NCBI GenBank assembly: GCA_017937095.1
Contig: JAGBEG010000010.1
Span: 720,836 to 784,835, forward strand
Length of the DNA stretch: 64,000 nucleotides
Source of the DNA: Roseburia sp.
GTDB lineage: Bacteria; Bacillota; Clostridia; Lachnospirales; Lachnospiraceae
Direction: 5' to 3'
The notes under the pieces were generated by a model. The model made no database searches. It saw only the letters and a list, made by a program, of their open reading frames with translations, and had not been told where the DNA came from. The position numbers and the translations under genes are program-made. Positions 50,159 to 58,458 of the stretch are shown here, piece after piece. Each line of letters starts with the position of its first letter. Position 1 is the stretch's first letter.

Positions 50159-52591
50159 CTACCCTTGATGGCGTATCCGTTCCACCAACGATTCTTTTTT
50201 CACATTTCTGCTCAGGAAACAGGAAAGGATTCCCTGCATCAGTGCCAGAAGCACCAGCATTCCAATCATCTCCCAAATCGGAAAATGATACACATTCATT
50301 CCCATGATGCCCTCGGATTTTGCAAGGCAAAATACTGCATAACCAAGCGGAAGTCCTGCAATGACCGCAACAAGCACCGTGCCGAGCGTAAATATGATTC
50401 CCTCAAGCTGCAGGCTCATATTTAACTGGCGGTTCGTCAGACCAATCGCCTGAAGAATACCAAATTCCTGCTTTCTTGTGACCATGCTCGTAATAATCGT
50501 GTTCGCCATATTAAAGAAGCTGATGACTCCGATCAGAAAACAGAACAAATACCCTCCTGTCCTCATAAGATGCAGCGCACTCTCATAGCTTTCCATATTT
50601 GCACGATAAGAATCCATCTCCACATGATTTCTTCCTGCAAGAAGCTGCCGCAATTCCCCTTCTACCGCCATTACGTCCGCTTCCCCGCAGTACACCCATA
50701 GTGTTCCCACCGGCTCACCGGAGAATCCGAGCGAACGGTATGTATCCTCCGTAATCACGAACTCTGCATTTGCCATGCCAAACGAGCCTGCAAGCGTTGT
50801 CTGCAATTCTGCTGTTTTCTCCCCATCCCCCAGAGAAAGCTGCATGGCATCACCGATATCGAATACTCCATAATTTTGCAGTGAATAGCTGTGTCCATAT
50901 AATATTTGATTTTCTGCCGAAGCCGCATCGTAGTCGAGTTCTCCGAGGTTTGAATCCTCGTAATATCCCTTGAGCCGTTCAAACTCCTCACGGTTTACCA
51001 CGCGCACAGAATACAGTTCTCCCGTCTCTGCTCCGTCTGCGCTCTGTACTCTGGCATAAAGAAGATACTCCTCGTCAATTGCGGTAACGCCGGAAATCGA
51101 AAGAATTTCATTCTTCAATTCCTCATTGATCGGATTATTGGAAAGTACCGAATCCAGATTATTTTCCGGATATGCCATATCCGCCTTCGAATAATCAAGC
51201 GACACCACAAACTGCCCGTATTCCACAAATTTTCGCACTTCATACTCAATATCCATACTGCGGATGCAGCTCGCAATGACAAGAAACAATACGCAGGAAA
51301 GTCCCATGGAAACAATCGTAGAAACCGTGCGTCTTTTATGCGCGCTTAAATTGGCAAACGTCATTCCATAGACATCAAGTTCCTTTCTTCCCCTGCGGAT
51401 TCCCTTCCCCTTTACGCCCGCTTCCTGATAACGCATCGCCTCGACCGGGGAAACGGATGCGACCACGCGCATCGGCTTTTTTAACGCAATCCACACTGTC
51501 AAAAACGCCAGCAGAGCCGCCAGTAAAACAAGCGGCGGGCAAAGAACCGATATTCCATCCGTGTTTATTGTCATTCCTGCTGACAACAAATACAGCATTA
51601 CCGCCTTTGCCGCGAGAAGCCCCAAAAGCAGTCCTGCCGGAACACCGACTGCCGCAATCGACATTCCCTCATAGAACAGCACACGCTTCATCTGCCGCCT
51701 TGTCGCACCGATCGCCTTTAATTTTCCGTATTCCTGTACTTTCTGCATGATGCCGACCTGAAAAATGTTATAGATCACAACCACGGAAAACAGCACGACA
51801 ATTGCAGCGATCACGATGCACGTGATTATCGTCTCTGTTCCCGGGTTCAACTTCCAGTTAAGATAAAATTCATTCTCTCTTACTGCATCCTCCCCGATTC
51901 CACATTTCTGCGCAAGTTCCGTCATCACCTCTTTTGCATTTCCACTGTCAATCGGTAAATCTTCGGCAAGCCGGAAATAGGCGTTGTAACGGCGTTCCTC
52001 CGCAGAAATCTTTTTTTCAAAAAATTCCATGGACACATTGGCGTTCAACTGGGAATACCCATTTTCAGGATCTCTTAGCAACCCGCAGATAACAAACGTA
52101 TCTTCCACAAACGGTTCGTTCAGATTCCTGCGCCAGTGCACAGACACCGTATCCCCGATCTTAGGATTTTCTATTCCAAGCTCCCGAAAAAAGGCGTACT
52201 GCGCTGCAATCTCATTTTCCGCCTGCGGATAACGTCCCTCCGCCACATCACGCTCTGCGTTATTCATTTCCGCCGCTTTCTCATCCGCCCACACGAGATA
52301 AGAATCCCTGTCCATATCCACAGTGCCGAAAAACGCCGCCTTTCCAATCTCAGTAAATTCGCTGTGGCGGCTCATTTCCGTAATCTGCTCCTCTGAAACG
52401 CTTCGCATATACCCATAGTAGCTTCCATACCATTCCCCCGCGTTGACCCTGTTCATCCGAATGATACCATATCCCACCGACGCAATCGCCGTAAGCAGCA
52501 TCGTCGTCATAATAATCGAGAACGCCACCAGAATGCTCCGCGTCCGGTCCCTCTTAATATTGCTCCGCGCAAGACTCGTAATTGTATTCAT
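50159..52591 (-). CDS. FtsX-type ABC transporter permease
   Basis: 810 residues from the ATG at 52591 (AGGAGG seven bases upstream); the frame stays open through the upstream 39-bp repeats but is not expected to be used. Two FtsX units: helix 1 about 20-42, large extracellular domain, helices at about 255-280, 305-330 and 345-370; then a second helix-domain-helix set starting near 430 (TVSTIVSMGLSCVLFLVIAS) with three C-terminal helices (about 680-790). Works with the ATPase at 52796. The adjacent two-component system suggests a role in peptide antibiotic defence or envelope stress (BceAB/MacB-like); substrate unknown. Confidence 0.88.
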   Translation of the reverse strand: MNTITSLARSNIKRDRTRSILVAFSIIMTTMLLTAIASVGYGIIRMNRVNAGEWYGSYYGYMRSVSEEQITEMSRHSEFTEIGKAAFFGTVDMDRDSYLVWADEKAAEMNNAERDVAEGRYPQAENEIAAQYAFFRELGIENPKIGDTVSVHWRRNLNEPFVEDTFVICGLLRDPENGYSQLNANVSMEFFEKKISAEERRYNAYFRLAEDLPIDSGNAKEVMTELAQKCGIGEDAVRENEFYLNWKLNPGTETIITCIVIAAIVVLFSVVVIYNIFQVGIMQKVQEYGKLKAIGATRRQMKRVLFYEGMSIAAVGVPAGLLLGLLAAKAVMLYLLSAGMTINTDGISVLCPPLVLLAALLAFLTVWIALKKPMRVVASVSPVEAMRYQEAGVKGKGIRRGRKELDVYGMTFANLSAHKRRTVSTIVSMGLSCVLFLVIASCIRSMDIEYEVRKFVEYGQFVVSLDYSKADMAYPENNLDSVLSNNPINEELKNEILSISGVTAIDEEYLLYARVQSADGAETGELYSVRVVNREEFERLKGYYEDSNLGELDYDAASAENQILYGHSYSLQNYGVFDIGDAMQLSLGDGEKTAELQTTLAGSFGMANAEFVITEDTYRSLGFSGEPVGTLWVYCGEADVMAVEGELRQLLAGRNHVEMDSYRANMESYESALHLMRTGGYLFCFLIGVISFFNMANTIITSMVTRKQEFGILQAIGLTNRQLNMSLQLEGIIFTLGTVLVAVIAGLPLGYAVFCLAKSEGIMGMNVYHFPIWEMIGMLVLLALMQGILSCFLSRNVKKESLVERIRHQG

Positions 52592-52610
52592 CTTCATTCC
52601 TCCTGCCTTC

Positions 52611-52766
52611 ACCATTCCGGAAAGTTTGCTCCCTCTCGTGCATATTTCCACCATCCCGGGAAGTTTGCTCCCTCTCGTGCATATCCTCACTATCCCGGGA
52701 AGTTTGCTCCCTCTCGTGCATATTTCCACCATTCCGGGAAGTTTGCACCCTCTGGTGCAAACTTTC
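52611..52766. repeat. Four tandem 39-bp repeats between ABC ATPase and permease
   Basis: Copies start at 52611, 52650, 52689 and 52728; core on the + strand is ATTCCGGGAAGTTTGC + TCCCTCTCGTGCATATTTCC. On the minus (coding) strand each has GTGCACGAGAGGGAGCAAAC-like sequence; the copy nearest the ATPase forms a hairpin GTTTGCACC / GGTGCAAAC. The unit is a multiple of three and open in two frames, so it could be translated, but no start site supports this. Confidence 0.85.
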
Positions 52767-52809
52767 GAGTGAAATTATAAACAAGTTCAACTTGTTTATA
52801 ATTTCACTC
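52767..52809. repeat. Perfect 43-bp inverted repeat over the ATPase stop codon
   Basis: Arms of 21 bp (52767-52787 and 52789-52809) are perfectly complementary with a single central base. It includes the ATPase stop codon (52796-52798). No T-tract follows on the coding strand, so it is not a standard terminator; it could protect or cleave the mRNA between the two genes. Confidence 0.85.
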
Positions 52810-53464
52810 TGCCATCCTCAATCTGAATCACCCGGTCCGCCAACTGCGCAATGTCCTCATTATGGGTAATCATCACAAGCGTCTGTCCATATTTCTGCGC
52901 GGACAGCTTTAAAAGCCCTACGACCTCATCACTTGTTCTGGAATCGAGATTCCCGGTCGGCTCATCCGCTAATATCAAATCCGGGCGCGACGCAATCGCA
53001 CGTGCAATCGCGACCCTCTGCTGCTGACCGCCGGACAGCGTATTCGGCAGATTGTGAAGTTTCTCCTTCAATCCAAGCGTCGCAACGATATCCTGCACGA
53101 ACGCCTCATCTATCTTCTGCCCGTCCAGACCGACCGGCAGTACGATATTCTCCCACACGTTGAGAGAGGACACCAGATTGTACGCCTGAAATATGAACCC
53201 GATCTTTCTTCTTCGAAAGACCGCAAGCGCGTCCTCCTTCAATGCAAAAATATCCTTGCCTTTCACATACACCTTTCCGCTGGTCGGATAATCAAGACCG
53301 CCCAGCATATGAAGCAGCGTGCTCTTTCCCGAGCCGGATTTTCCGATGATTGCGACAAACTCCCCCTGTCCGATCGTGATATTGTTATCATCGACTGCCT
53401 TTACCTCGTTCTCACCGGAACCATAATATTTACACAGATGCTCTGTTCTTAAAATTTCTTCCAT
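52796..53464 (-). CDS. ABC transporter ATP-binding protein (MacB/BceA-like)
   Basis: 222 residues from the ATG at 53464 (AAAGGAATAGAAGG upstream). Walker A GKSGSGKST near residue 40, Q-loop FIFQAYNLVSSLNVW, signature LSGGQQQRVAIARA near 140, Walker B LILADEPTGNLD near 160, switch His in MITHNE. Pairs with the FtsX permease downstream. A -10-like TACAAT lies just upstream of its start region with no good -35, compatible with activation by the neighbouring OmpR-type regulator. Confidence 0.94.
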   Translation of the reverse strand: MEEILRTEHLCKYYGSGENEVKAVDDNNITIGQGEFVAIIGKSGSGKSTLLHMLGGLDYPTSGKVYVKGKDIFALKEDALAVFRRRKIGFIFQAYNLVSSLNVWENIVLPVGLDGQKIDEAFVQDIVATLGLKEKLHNLPNTLSGGQQQRVAIARAIASRPDLILADEPTGNLDSRTSDEVVGLLKLSAQKYGQTLVMITHNEDIAQLADRVIQIEDGRVKL

Positions 53465-53533
53465 CCTTCTATTCCTTTCTTTCTCCTGTTTTTTTATTGT
53501 AAAACACTTCTCTTTCATTTCACTTTCAGAATA

Positions 53534-53567
53534 CAAAAATAAGTCTTACAAAAACGTAAGACTTATT
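53534..53567 (-). terminator. Terminator after the histidine kinase
   Basis: Perfect 12-bp stem AATAAGTCTTAC / GTAAGACTTATT with a 6-base loop, then TTT on the minus strand; it separates the two-component genes from the ABC operon. Confidence 0.8.
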
Positions 53568-53609
53568 CTGTAGTTCATTTCGCAGTTGACGCCGTACCGG
53601 CTGCCGCTT

Positions 53610-54893
53610 CTATTCATAGGGCAACTGAAATACGAACCTGCTGCCGCATTTCCCTTTCTGTGCGTCCTTCACTGTAAGCGTTCCGTGGTGCTCCATCACA
53701 ATCCTTCTGGCAATGTAAAGCCCGACGCCCGAGCCTGTGGTCTGCTGTACCTGTTCGGACGCGCCCCGGTAGAACCGCCTGAAAATCCGATTTCTCTCCT
53801 CTTTCGGGATTCCGATTCCCTCATCCTCAATCTCAATGCGCAGAAACATGTTCATCTGTATCATCCGTATCGTGATACCGGAATGCGCCGGGCTGTATTT
53901 TACCGCATTCTCAAGCACATTGATAAACGCCTCGGAAAGCCATTTCGCGTCGTGCGGCAAAGTAAGCTCCTTAAGCTCCTCTCCTGCCTCTAAGCCAAGC
54001 TCGATATCCTTTCCTGCCGCGTCGGGATAAATCCTGTTAATCGCAAGCAGCAGTGTGTCAAAAATCTTCTGCTCTTTTGGCCTGATCTGGATCATCCCGG
54101 TCTCCATGCGGGAGATTCCCACAAGCGCACTGACAAGCTCCTCCATTCTTACAATCTGCACCCTGCAGCGCTCCATAAACTCGGCGCGCGCCTCCTCCCC
54201 GATGTCCGGCGTCTGGCACAGCTCAAAGCTCGTCTTTAGCGCCGCAACAGGCGTTTTTAGCTGATGGGAAATATCCGTGACAAGTACCTTCGTCTCTTCC
54301 TTTTCCTCCATTGCCTGCCTGCGCCAGAGTGCAATATTCTCCTCCAGAGAAGAAAGCTCCCCAAAAAGCCGCTCCCACGCTTCGTCATGCGTTTTTTGAG
54401 CAAAACCTGCCCTCGCCGTCTCCTTTGGCGCATCCCGGTCAGCCTGTAGCATTTTCTTCTCCTTCGCCTGCTCCCGCATCCCGGAAATTATCATGCAGAT
54501 TTCAGCAAATTCATCCTCTCTTTTCCGGCATTCCTGTTTTCCTACAATCCACATATGAAAAAGGAACAGCATCCATACGCCGCCAAGCACTCCCGCCGTA
54601 AACATCCATGTGCGGTACATACTTCTTTTGTACTCGTCCGCATAGGATTGGTCAAACCCGTATCTCGCCAGCGTATCGTATGCTCCCGCCACGCTCTCAT
54701 GCGTCTCATGGCGCAGCAGCGCCGCTGCCGTCGAGAGATTGTCTCTTCCCTGCGCCTCCCCGCTCAGCATGACGCAGATAATCTCCTGCTTTTCCTGATA
54801 ACTCCGGTATTCCAGATACCAGAAAGTACCTGTGACTGCAAGAAATACACACAAGCTGACTGCAAATGCAGCGCAAAACCTCTTCCTGTTCAT
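53610..54893 (-). CDS. Sensor histidine kinase (HisKA type)
   Basis: 427 residues. Membrane helices at about 8-27 and 95-115 flank a short extracellular loop of about 65 residues. Cytosolic linker, then HisKA with DISHQLKTPVAALKTSFEL (phosphoacceptor His210), and HATPase with N box NVLENAVKYSP, G1 DEGIGIPKEE, G2 GSGVGLYIARRI. The small sensor loop is typical of kinases that sense through a partner transporter. It overlaps the response regulator by four bases (ATGA). Confidence 0.93.
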   Translation of the reverse strand: MNRKRFCAAFAVSLCVFLAVTGTFWYLEYRSYQEKQEIICVMLSGEAQGRDNLSTAAALLRHETHESVAGAYDTLARYGFDQSYADEYKRSMYRTWMFTAGVLGGVWMLFLFHMWIVGKQECRKREDEFAEICMIISGMREQAKEKKMLQADRDAPKETARAGFAQKTHDEAWERLFGELSSLEENIALWRRQAMEEKEETKVLVTDISHQLKTPVAALKTSFELCQTPDIGEEARAEFMERCRVQIVRMEELVSALVGISRMETGMIQIRPKEQKIFDTLLLAINRIYPDAAGKDIELGLEAGEELKELTLPHDAKWLSEAFINVLENAVKYSPAHSGITIRMIQMNMFLRIEIEDEGIGIPKEERNRIFRRFYRGASEQVQQTTGSGVGLYIARRIVMEHHGTLTVKDAQKGKCGSRFVFQLPYE

Positions 54894-55585
54894 CCCCTCT
54901 TACACTCCATCGCCCATACATATCCGATTCCGCGGACATTTTTGATATAGCACGGATTCGCCGCATCCTCATGGAGCTTTTCCCGGAGCCGTCTGATGTT
55001 GACCGCAATCGTATTCTCCTCCACAAATTCGCCCTCCGCATCGAACAAGCGCTCCAGCATCTGATTTTTTGTAAAAATCTGTTTCGGGCACTCCAAGAAC
55101 ATCTGCAAAAGTTTCCACTCATTTCTCGTAAAGAAAATCTCCTCTTCCCCAATCCACGCGCGCATCTCACGTATGGACACCCGCAGCTTCCCGGAACAGA
55201 TGACGGAAGCCTCCTGCCTGCGGCTTCGCCCAAAATGCGCCTGTACCTTTAAGGAAAGCACCGACAGGGAAAACGGCTTCGCCACATAGTCGTCTGCTCC
55301 CGCATCATATCCCATGACATAATCCGCCTCGCCATCAAGCGCCGTCAGGCAGAGGACATAGGTGTCCCGATCCCCGCGCTGTCTGATATCCCTTACAAAA
55401 TCAAGCCCGTTGCCATCCGGGAGCGTAAGATCCGCGATCACCATCTTGGGCTGCTTCTCTTGATATATTTTTTCCGCCTGCGCAACCGACGACGCAGCAT
55501 ACACCTCATACCCTTCCTTTTGCAGGGTAAACGCAATGCCGCGGCTTACGCTCTCCTCATCCTCCAATAGTAAAATCGAATCCAT
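54890..55585 (-). CDS. OmpR-family response regulator
   Basis: 231 residues. Receiver domain with LLLEDEE and phosphoacceptor Asp52 (VIADLTLPDGNG), Lys near 102; C-terminal winged helix (ENTIAVNIRRLREKL, VRGIGYVWAME). Pairs with the kinase downstream; the likely target is the ABC exporter operon that follows. It starts 53 bp after the MutS-like gene, so a shared transcript with the MerR operon is possible. Confidence 0.94.
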   Translation of the reverse strand: MDSILLLEDEESVSRGIAFTLQKEGYEVYAASSVAQAEKIYQEKQPKMVIADLTLPDGNGLDFVRDIRQRGDRDTYVLCLTALDGEADYVMGYDAGADDYVAKPFSLSVLSLKVQAHFGRSRRQEASVICSGKLRVSIREMRAWIGEEEIFFTRNEWKLLQMFLECPKQIFTKNQMLERLFDAEGEFVEENTIAVNIRRLREKLHEDAANPCYIKNVRGIGYVWAMECKRG

Positions 55586-55638
55586 CGCTTTCCCTTTCGT
55601 ACTGTCTTCTTCACCATACTAAGGTTCATTATAACACT

Positions 55639-57360
55639 TCACCCTGCATCGTCAATCGCTGCTTCCTGCGCCATCGCTACAATCTCTTCCGGAAAGCCCA
55701 TCAAAGCAAGCAGCCGGATCGCATTGCGGGTATTTCCGACGCCCTCACGGATTTTATAGTCAAAGACCACCTCTTCCCCCTGTAGTTCACTCTTAAAATA
55801 ATAGCAGCGGTACTCCCCGGCAAGCCGCTTCGTCAGTTCGATATCATGCGTCGCAACAATCGCAAGACAATTTTTTCCGGCAAGATAACGACAAATGACT
55901 TCCGAAGCTGCAAGCCGTTCTGTCGTGTTCGTTCCGCGCAGGATCTCATCAATCACGCAAAGAACCGGAAGCCCGTCTCCCGCCGCATCCACGATACGCT
56001 TTAAGTAGGAAATCTCACGGATATAATAGCTCTGCCCTTCCACAAGATCGTCGCGAACCGCCATGGAGGTTATCACCTGCATATAGGGCATGGAAAACAC
56101 TGCCGCCGCACAGGTGTGGATCGTCTGTGCAAGAATTGCATTTACCGCAACCGCTTTGCTAAATGTTGATTTGCCCGTCGCATTCGCCCCCGTAATCAGG
56201 CAGCCGCCCTCTGGCGCGAAATCATTGCATACAGGCGCCTTCAGCAGCGGATGATATAACTTTTCCGCCCGCAGCATCCCCTTTCTCTTCTTGTCATGCT
56301 CCCCGCATTCCGGCACGGACACAGCCTGCAGACCTTCGGGAATACAGTAAAATGCAAGGCTTTTCCGAAACGACGCCGCCGCAATTTCCATATCAATGTT
56401 TCCCGCAGCCTCATACAAAAGGAACAATGCGTCCATTTTCCCGGAAAGCTGTTTTACGATATGCCCGAACGCCGTAATATCCCAGAGCGTCGCCCCGATG
56501 ATATAGTCGCGGAGAATGGCAAACGCATCCCCGCTCCACGACGCCATTTTCTTCCCCTGATACCGCCCGATTGACTTGAAAAGATTGCCCAACTGCTTTC
56601 TTGCCGCCTCCATCTCCTCTGTCATAAACAGTTTCCGCCAGTCCTCACGCTTAGAGAGCATTCTGTGAAAAAGAAGAAGCTCCTTCACGCTGCCAAGCGC
56701 ATAAAGATACGCCTCATACTTTTCCCTGCTGAGCGCATACACGCTGACATTGATAAGCGCTGTCACGCCGGAAAGCAACAAAAACGCAGGATTGCCGGAT
56801 AAGATTGCTGCCGCCGCCCCGCCGAAGAGAAGGAACTGCAGTATACGGTACACCCACAGATGCCCAACTGCAAGCTCTCCCGCATTCTTAAGGAACATCG
56901 GCAGATAATAAGCCTCCCGCTCTTTTCCGATGCGCCAGAGCGCTTCCTGCAATTCCTCGCGCTCCGTCTCATGTTCAGTAAAATAGGAAAGCTGCGCCTC
57001 CCATGTTTTCCAGTCACGCGCTCCTGTCTCATGCAGCCTGCGGTAAAGCACCTGCTCCCCGATATAGCTCTGGGTGTGATTGATGCGCAAAAACACCTCA
57101 TCCATTTCCAGATCGTTCCATGTCACCTCATCGACCGCTGTTTTGACCGGTTCTTCCTTCGTCTCCTCATAATAGATTGCAATTTCATCCAAAAGCTCCC
57201 TGCTTTTTGCCGCACGGGGCAACGTCCGCGGGTCTTTTCCAAATTCTTCCTTTCTCCCCGCCTTCCGTTTCGCTCTGTCCCTCCGCTTTTCCGCTTCCTG
57301 CCACACGAAAAGCCCCGCTGCCAGTACGAGCAGCCCTACAGCCAATAGTCCTGTCTCCAT
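55639..57360 (-). CDS. Membrane-anchored MutS-like ATPase
   Basis: 573 residues from the ATG at 57360 (GGAGG five bases upstream; an ATG four codons earlier is also possible). N-terminal membrane helix (about 3-20), charged region, a helical MutS-core-like part interrupted by two membrane segments (about 195-230, LLFGGAAAAILSGNPAFLLL), then the MutS C-terminal ATPase: Walker A ITGANATGKSTFSKA (near 390), Walker B LCVIDEILRGTNTTERLAAS (near 470) and AIVATHDIELTK. It lacks mismatch-recognition and connector domains, so a repair role is doubtful. The gene lies 31 bp after the MerR-type regulator and shares its promoter. Confidence 0.85.
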   Translation of the reverse strand: METGLLAVGLLVLAAGLFVWQEAEKRRDRAKRKAGRKEEFGKDPRTLPRAAKSRELLDEIAIYYEETKEEPVKTAVDEVTWNDLEMDEVFLRINHTQSYIGEQVLYRRLHETGARDWKTWEAQLSYFTEHETEREELQEALWRIGKEREAYYLPMFLKNAGELAVGHLWVYRILQFLLFGGAAAAILSGNPAFLLLSGVTALINVSVYALSREKYEAYLYALGSVKELLLFHRMLSKREDWRKLFMTEEMEAARKQLGNLFKSIGRYQGKKMASWSGDAFAILRDYIIGATLWDITAFGHIVKQLSGKMDALFLLYEAAGNIDMEIAAASFRKSLAFYCIPEGLQAVSVPECGEHDKKRKGMLRAEKLYHPLLKAPVCNDFAPEGGCLITGANATGKSTFSKAVAVNAILAQTIHTCAAAVFSMPYMQVITSMAVRDDLVEGQSYYIREISYLKRIVDAAGDGLPVLCVIDEILRGTNTTERLAASEVICRYLAGKNCLAIVATHDIELTKRLAGEYRCYYFKSELQGEEVVFDYKIREGVGNTRNAIRLLALMGFPEEIVAMAQEAAIDDAG

Positions 57361-57391
57361 ATGATCCTCCATACGCCCGCCGCCCGTATGA

Positions 57392-58222
57392 TTACGATGC
57401 GGCGTTTTTTTTGTATTGGCGGTAAATAAGGACAATCAGGACAACAGCCAGCAGATAGCAGGCGATACAGCCAAGCTGGAACGCATCGATTCCCACCGGA
57501 ATCCCCCGCAGGGAGAGCACGGTGTAGACCTGCACGGAAAATCCATAGCCAATCACTCCCACGGTCAGAATCGCACTAAGCTCCTCCAGATAGCAGCGCA
57601 GTCCGCCGACCAGCCAGATGTACAGAATTTTTCTTGCTCCGAGCATCAGAAGCAAAGAAAGCCCAAGGTATACCAGAAACATGCCCCTTCCTCCGTATTC
57701 TGTGACCGTCAGGTCATCCCAGCTCACCGGAATCCTCTCCGGGAGCAGCGGAAATACAATGACCGTGTAGAGAACCTGCAATGCCAGAAAGCCCCACACC
57801 ACAAGCTTATCCCAGAACATCCAGAGTTTTGTCAGCGTATCCCTTAAAAGCACGGATTGGTTTTGCTCTCCGCCCTCCTCCACCGGGAAATCGTAAAAGC
57901 TCCATTCCCGCTCTTTTAGCAGCTTCTCACAGAGCAGAATCGCCTCCTGTGTCTGTCTGCTTTGCTTTTCCAGCTCCTGCTTTTGCTCTTTTAGTACCTC
58001 GCAAAGCTTTTCTTCTCCCCGCATCAGCTTTCGTATCTTCTCAATCGGAACGTCCAGACTGCGCAGATACAGAATCCTTCTTAACGCCTCCACATCCTCT
58101 TTGGAATAATCGCGGTAATCATTGAGCGGATTCCTCTTTGGAGCGATCAGCCCTTCTTTTTCGTAAAATCGTACATTCGCCCGGGTAACATTTAACGCTT
58201 CCTCTACTTCCCTGATTGTCAT
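57392..58222 (-). CDS. MerR-type regulator with C-terminal membrane domain (DUF1648-like)
   Basis: 276 residues. N-terminal MerR HTH (TIREVEEALNVTRANVRFYE, then KEGLIAPKRNPLNDYRDYS, residues 2-41), dimerisation coiled coil about 75-115, then four hydrophobic segments (about 140-160, 178-198, 212-235, 245-268). Between the first two is LLPERIPVSWDD, the signature of DUF1648/SdpI-type membrane proteins. So DNA-binding and membrane sensing are in one chain. GGAGG precedes the start. The promoter carries a 19-bp spacer with a perfect dyad, the hallmark of MerR control, so it is autoregulated; it drives the MutS-like gene too. Confidence 0.88.
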   Translation of the reverse strand: MTIREVEEALNVTRANVRFYEKEGLIAPKRNPLNDYRDYSKEDVEALRRILYLRSLDVPIEKIRKLMRGEEKLCEVLKEQKQELEKQSRQTQEAILLCEKLLKEREWSFYDFPVEEGGEQNQSVLLRDTLTKLWMFWDKLVVWGFLALQVLYTVIVFPLLPERIPVSWDDLTVTEYGGRGMFLVYLGLSLLLMLGARKILYIWLVGGLRCYLEELSAILTVGVIGYGFSVQVYTVLSLRGIPVGIDAFQLGCIACYLLAVVLIVLIYRQYKKNAAS

Positions 58223-58241
58223 ATCTTACCTCCATGGCATT

Positions 58242-58272
58242 GTTTTAAGGTGTAAAGTCCCTTTACAGTCAA
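58242..58272 (-). promoter_or_regulatory. MerR-type promoter with operator dyad in a 19-bp spacer
   Basis: On the minus strand TTGACT (58267-58272), 19-bp spacer, TAAAAC (58242-58247). The spacer holds the perfect dyad TGTAAAG-TCC-CTTTACA (58251-58267, + strand). Over-long spacers with a central dyad are diagnostic of MerR-family activation by DNA untwisting. Confidence 0.85.
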
Positions 58273-58458
58273 GTATTTTTCCAAAAATCTCCGTGCAGTG
58301 CACTTTTTCACTGCTTTTTTCAGAAGCCGCCCGCCCCACAAAATCAAATAGGGCGCAGGATCGGCATCTGCAATCCCACGCCCCAGTATTTCTAAATCAT
58401 GTTACAAAGATGTACTGCATCTTTCCTTTCTACATTGCGATGCAAACATACATAGTTT

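Noticed and set aside
52611-52766. CRISPR array or translated repeat protein
   Set aside because: The 39-bp units abut without spacers. Both open frames lack a supported start, and one merely extends the permease gene.
58290-58325. + strand terminator GCAGTG/CACTGC with T6
   Set aside because: No + strand gene leads into it, so its role is unclear; it may be chance.
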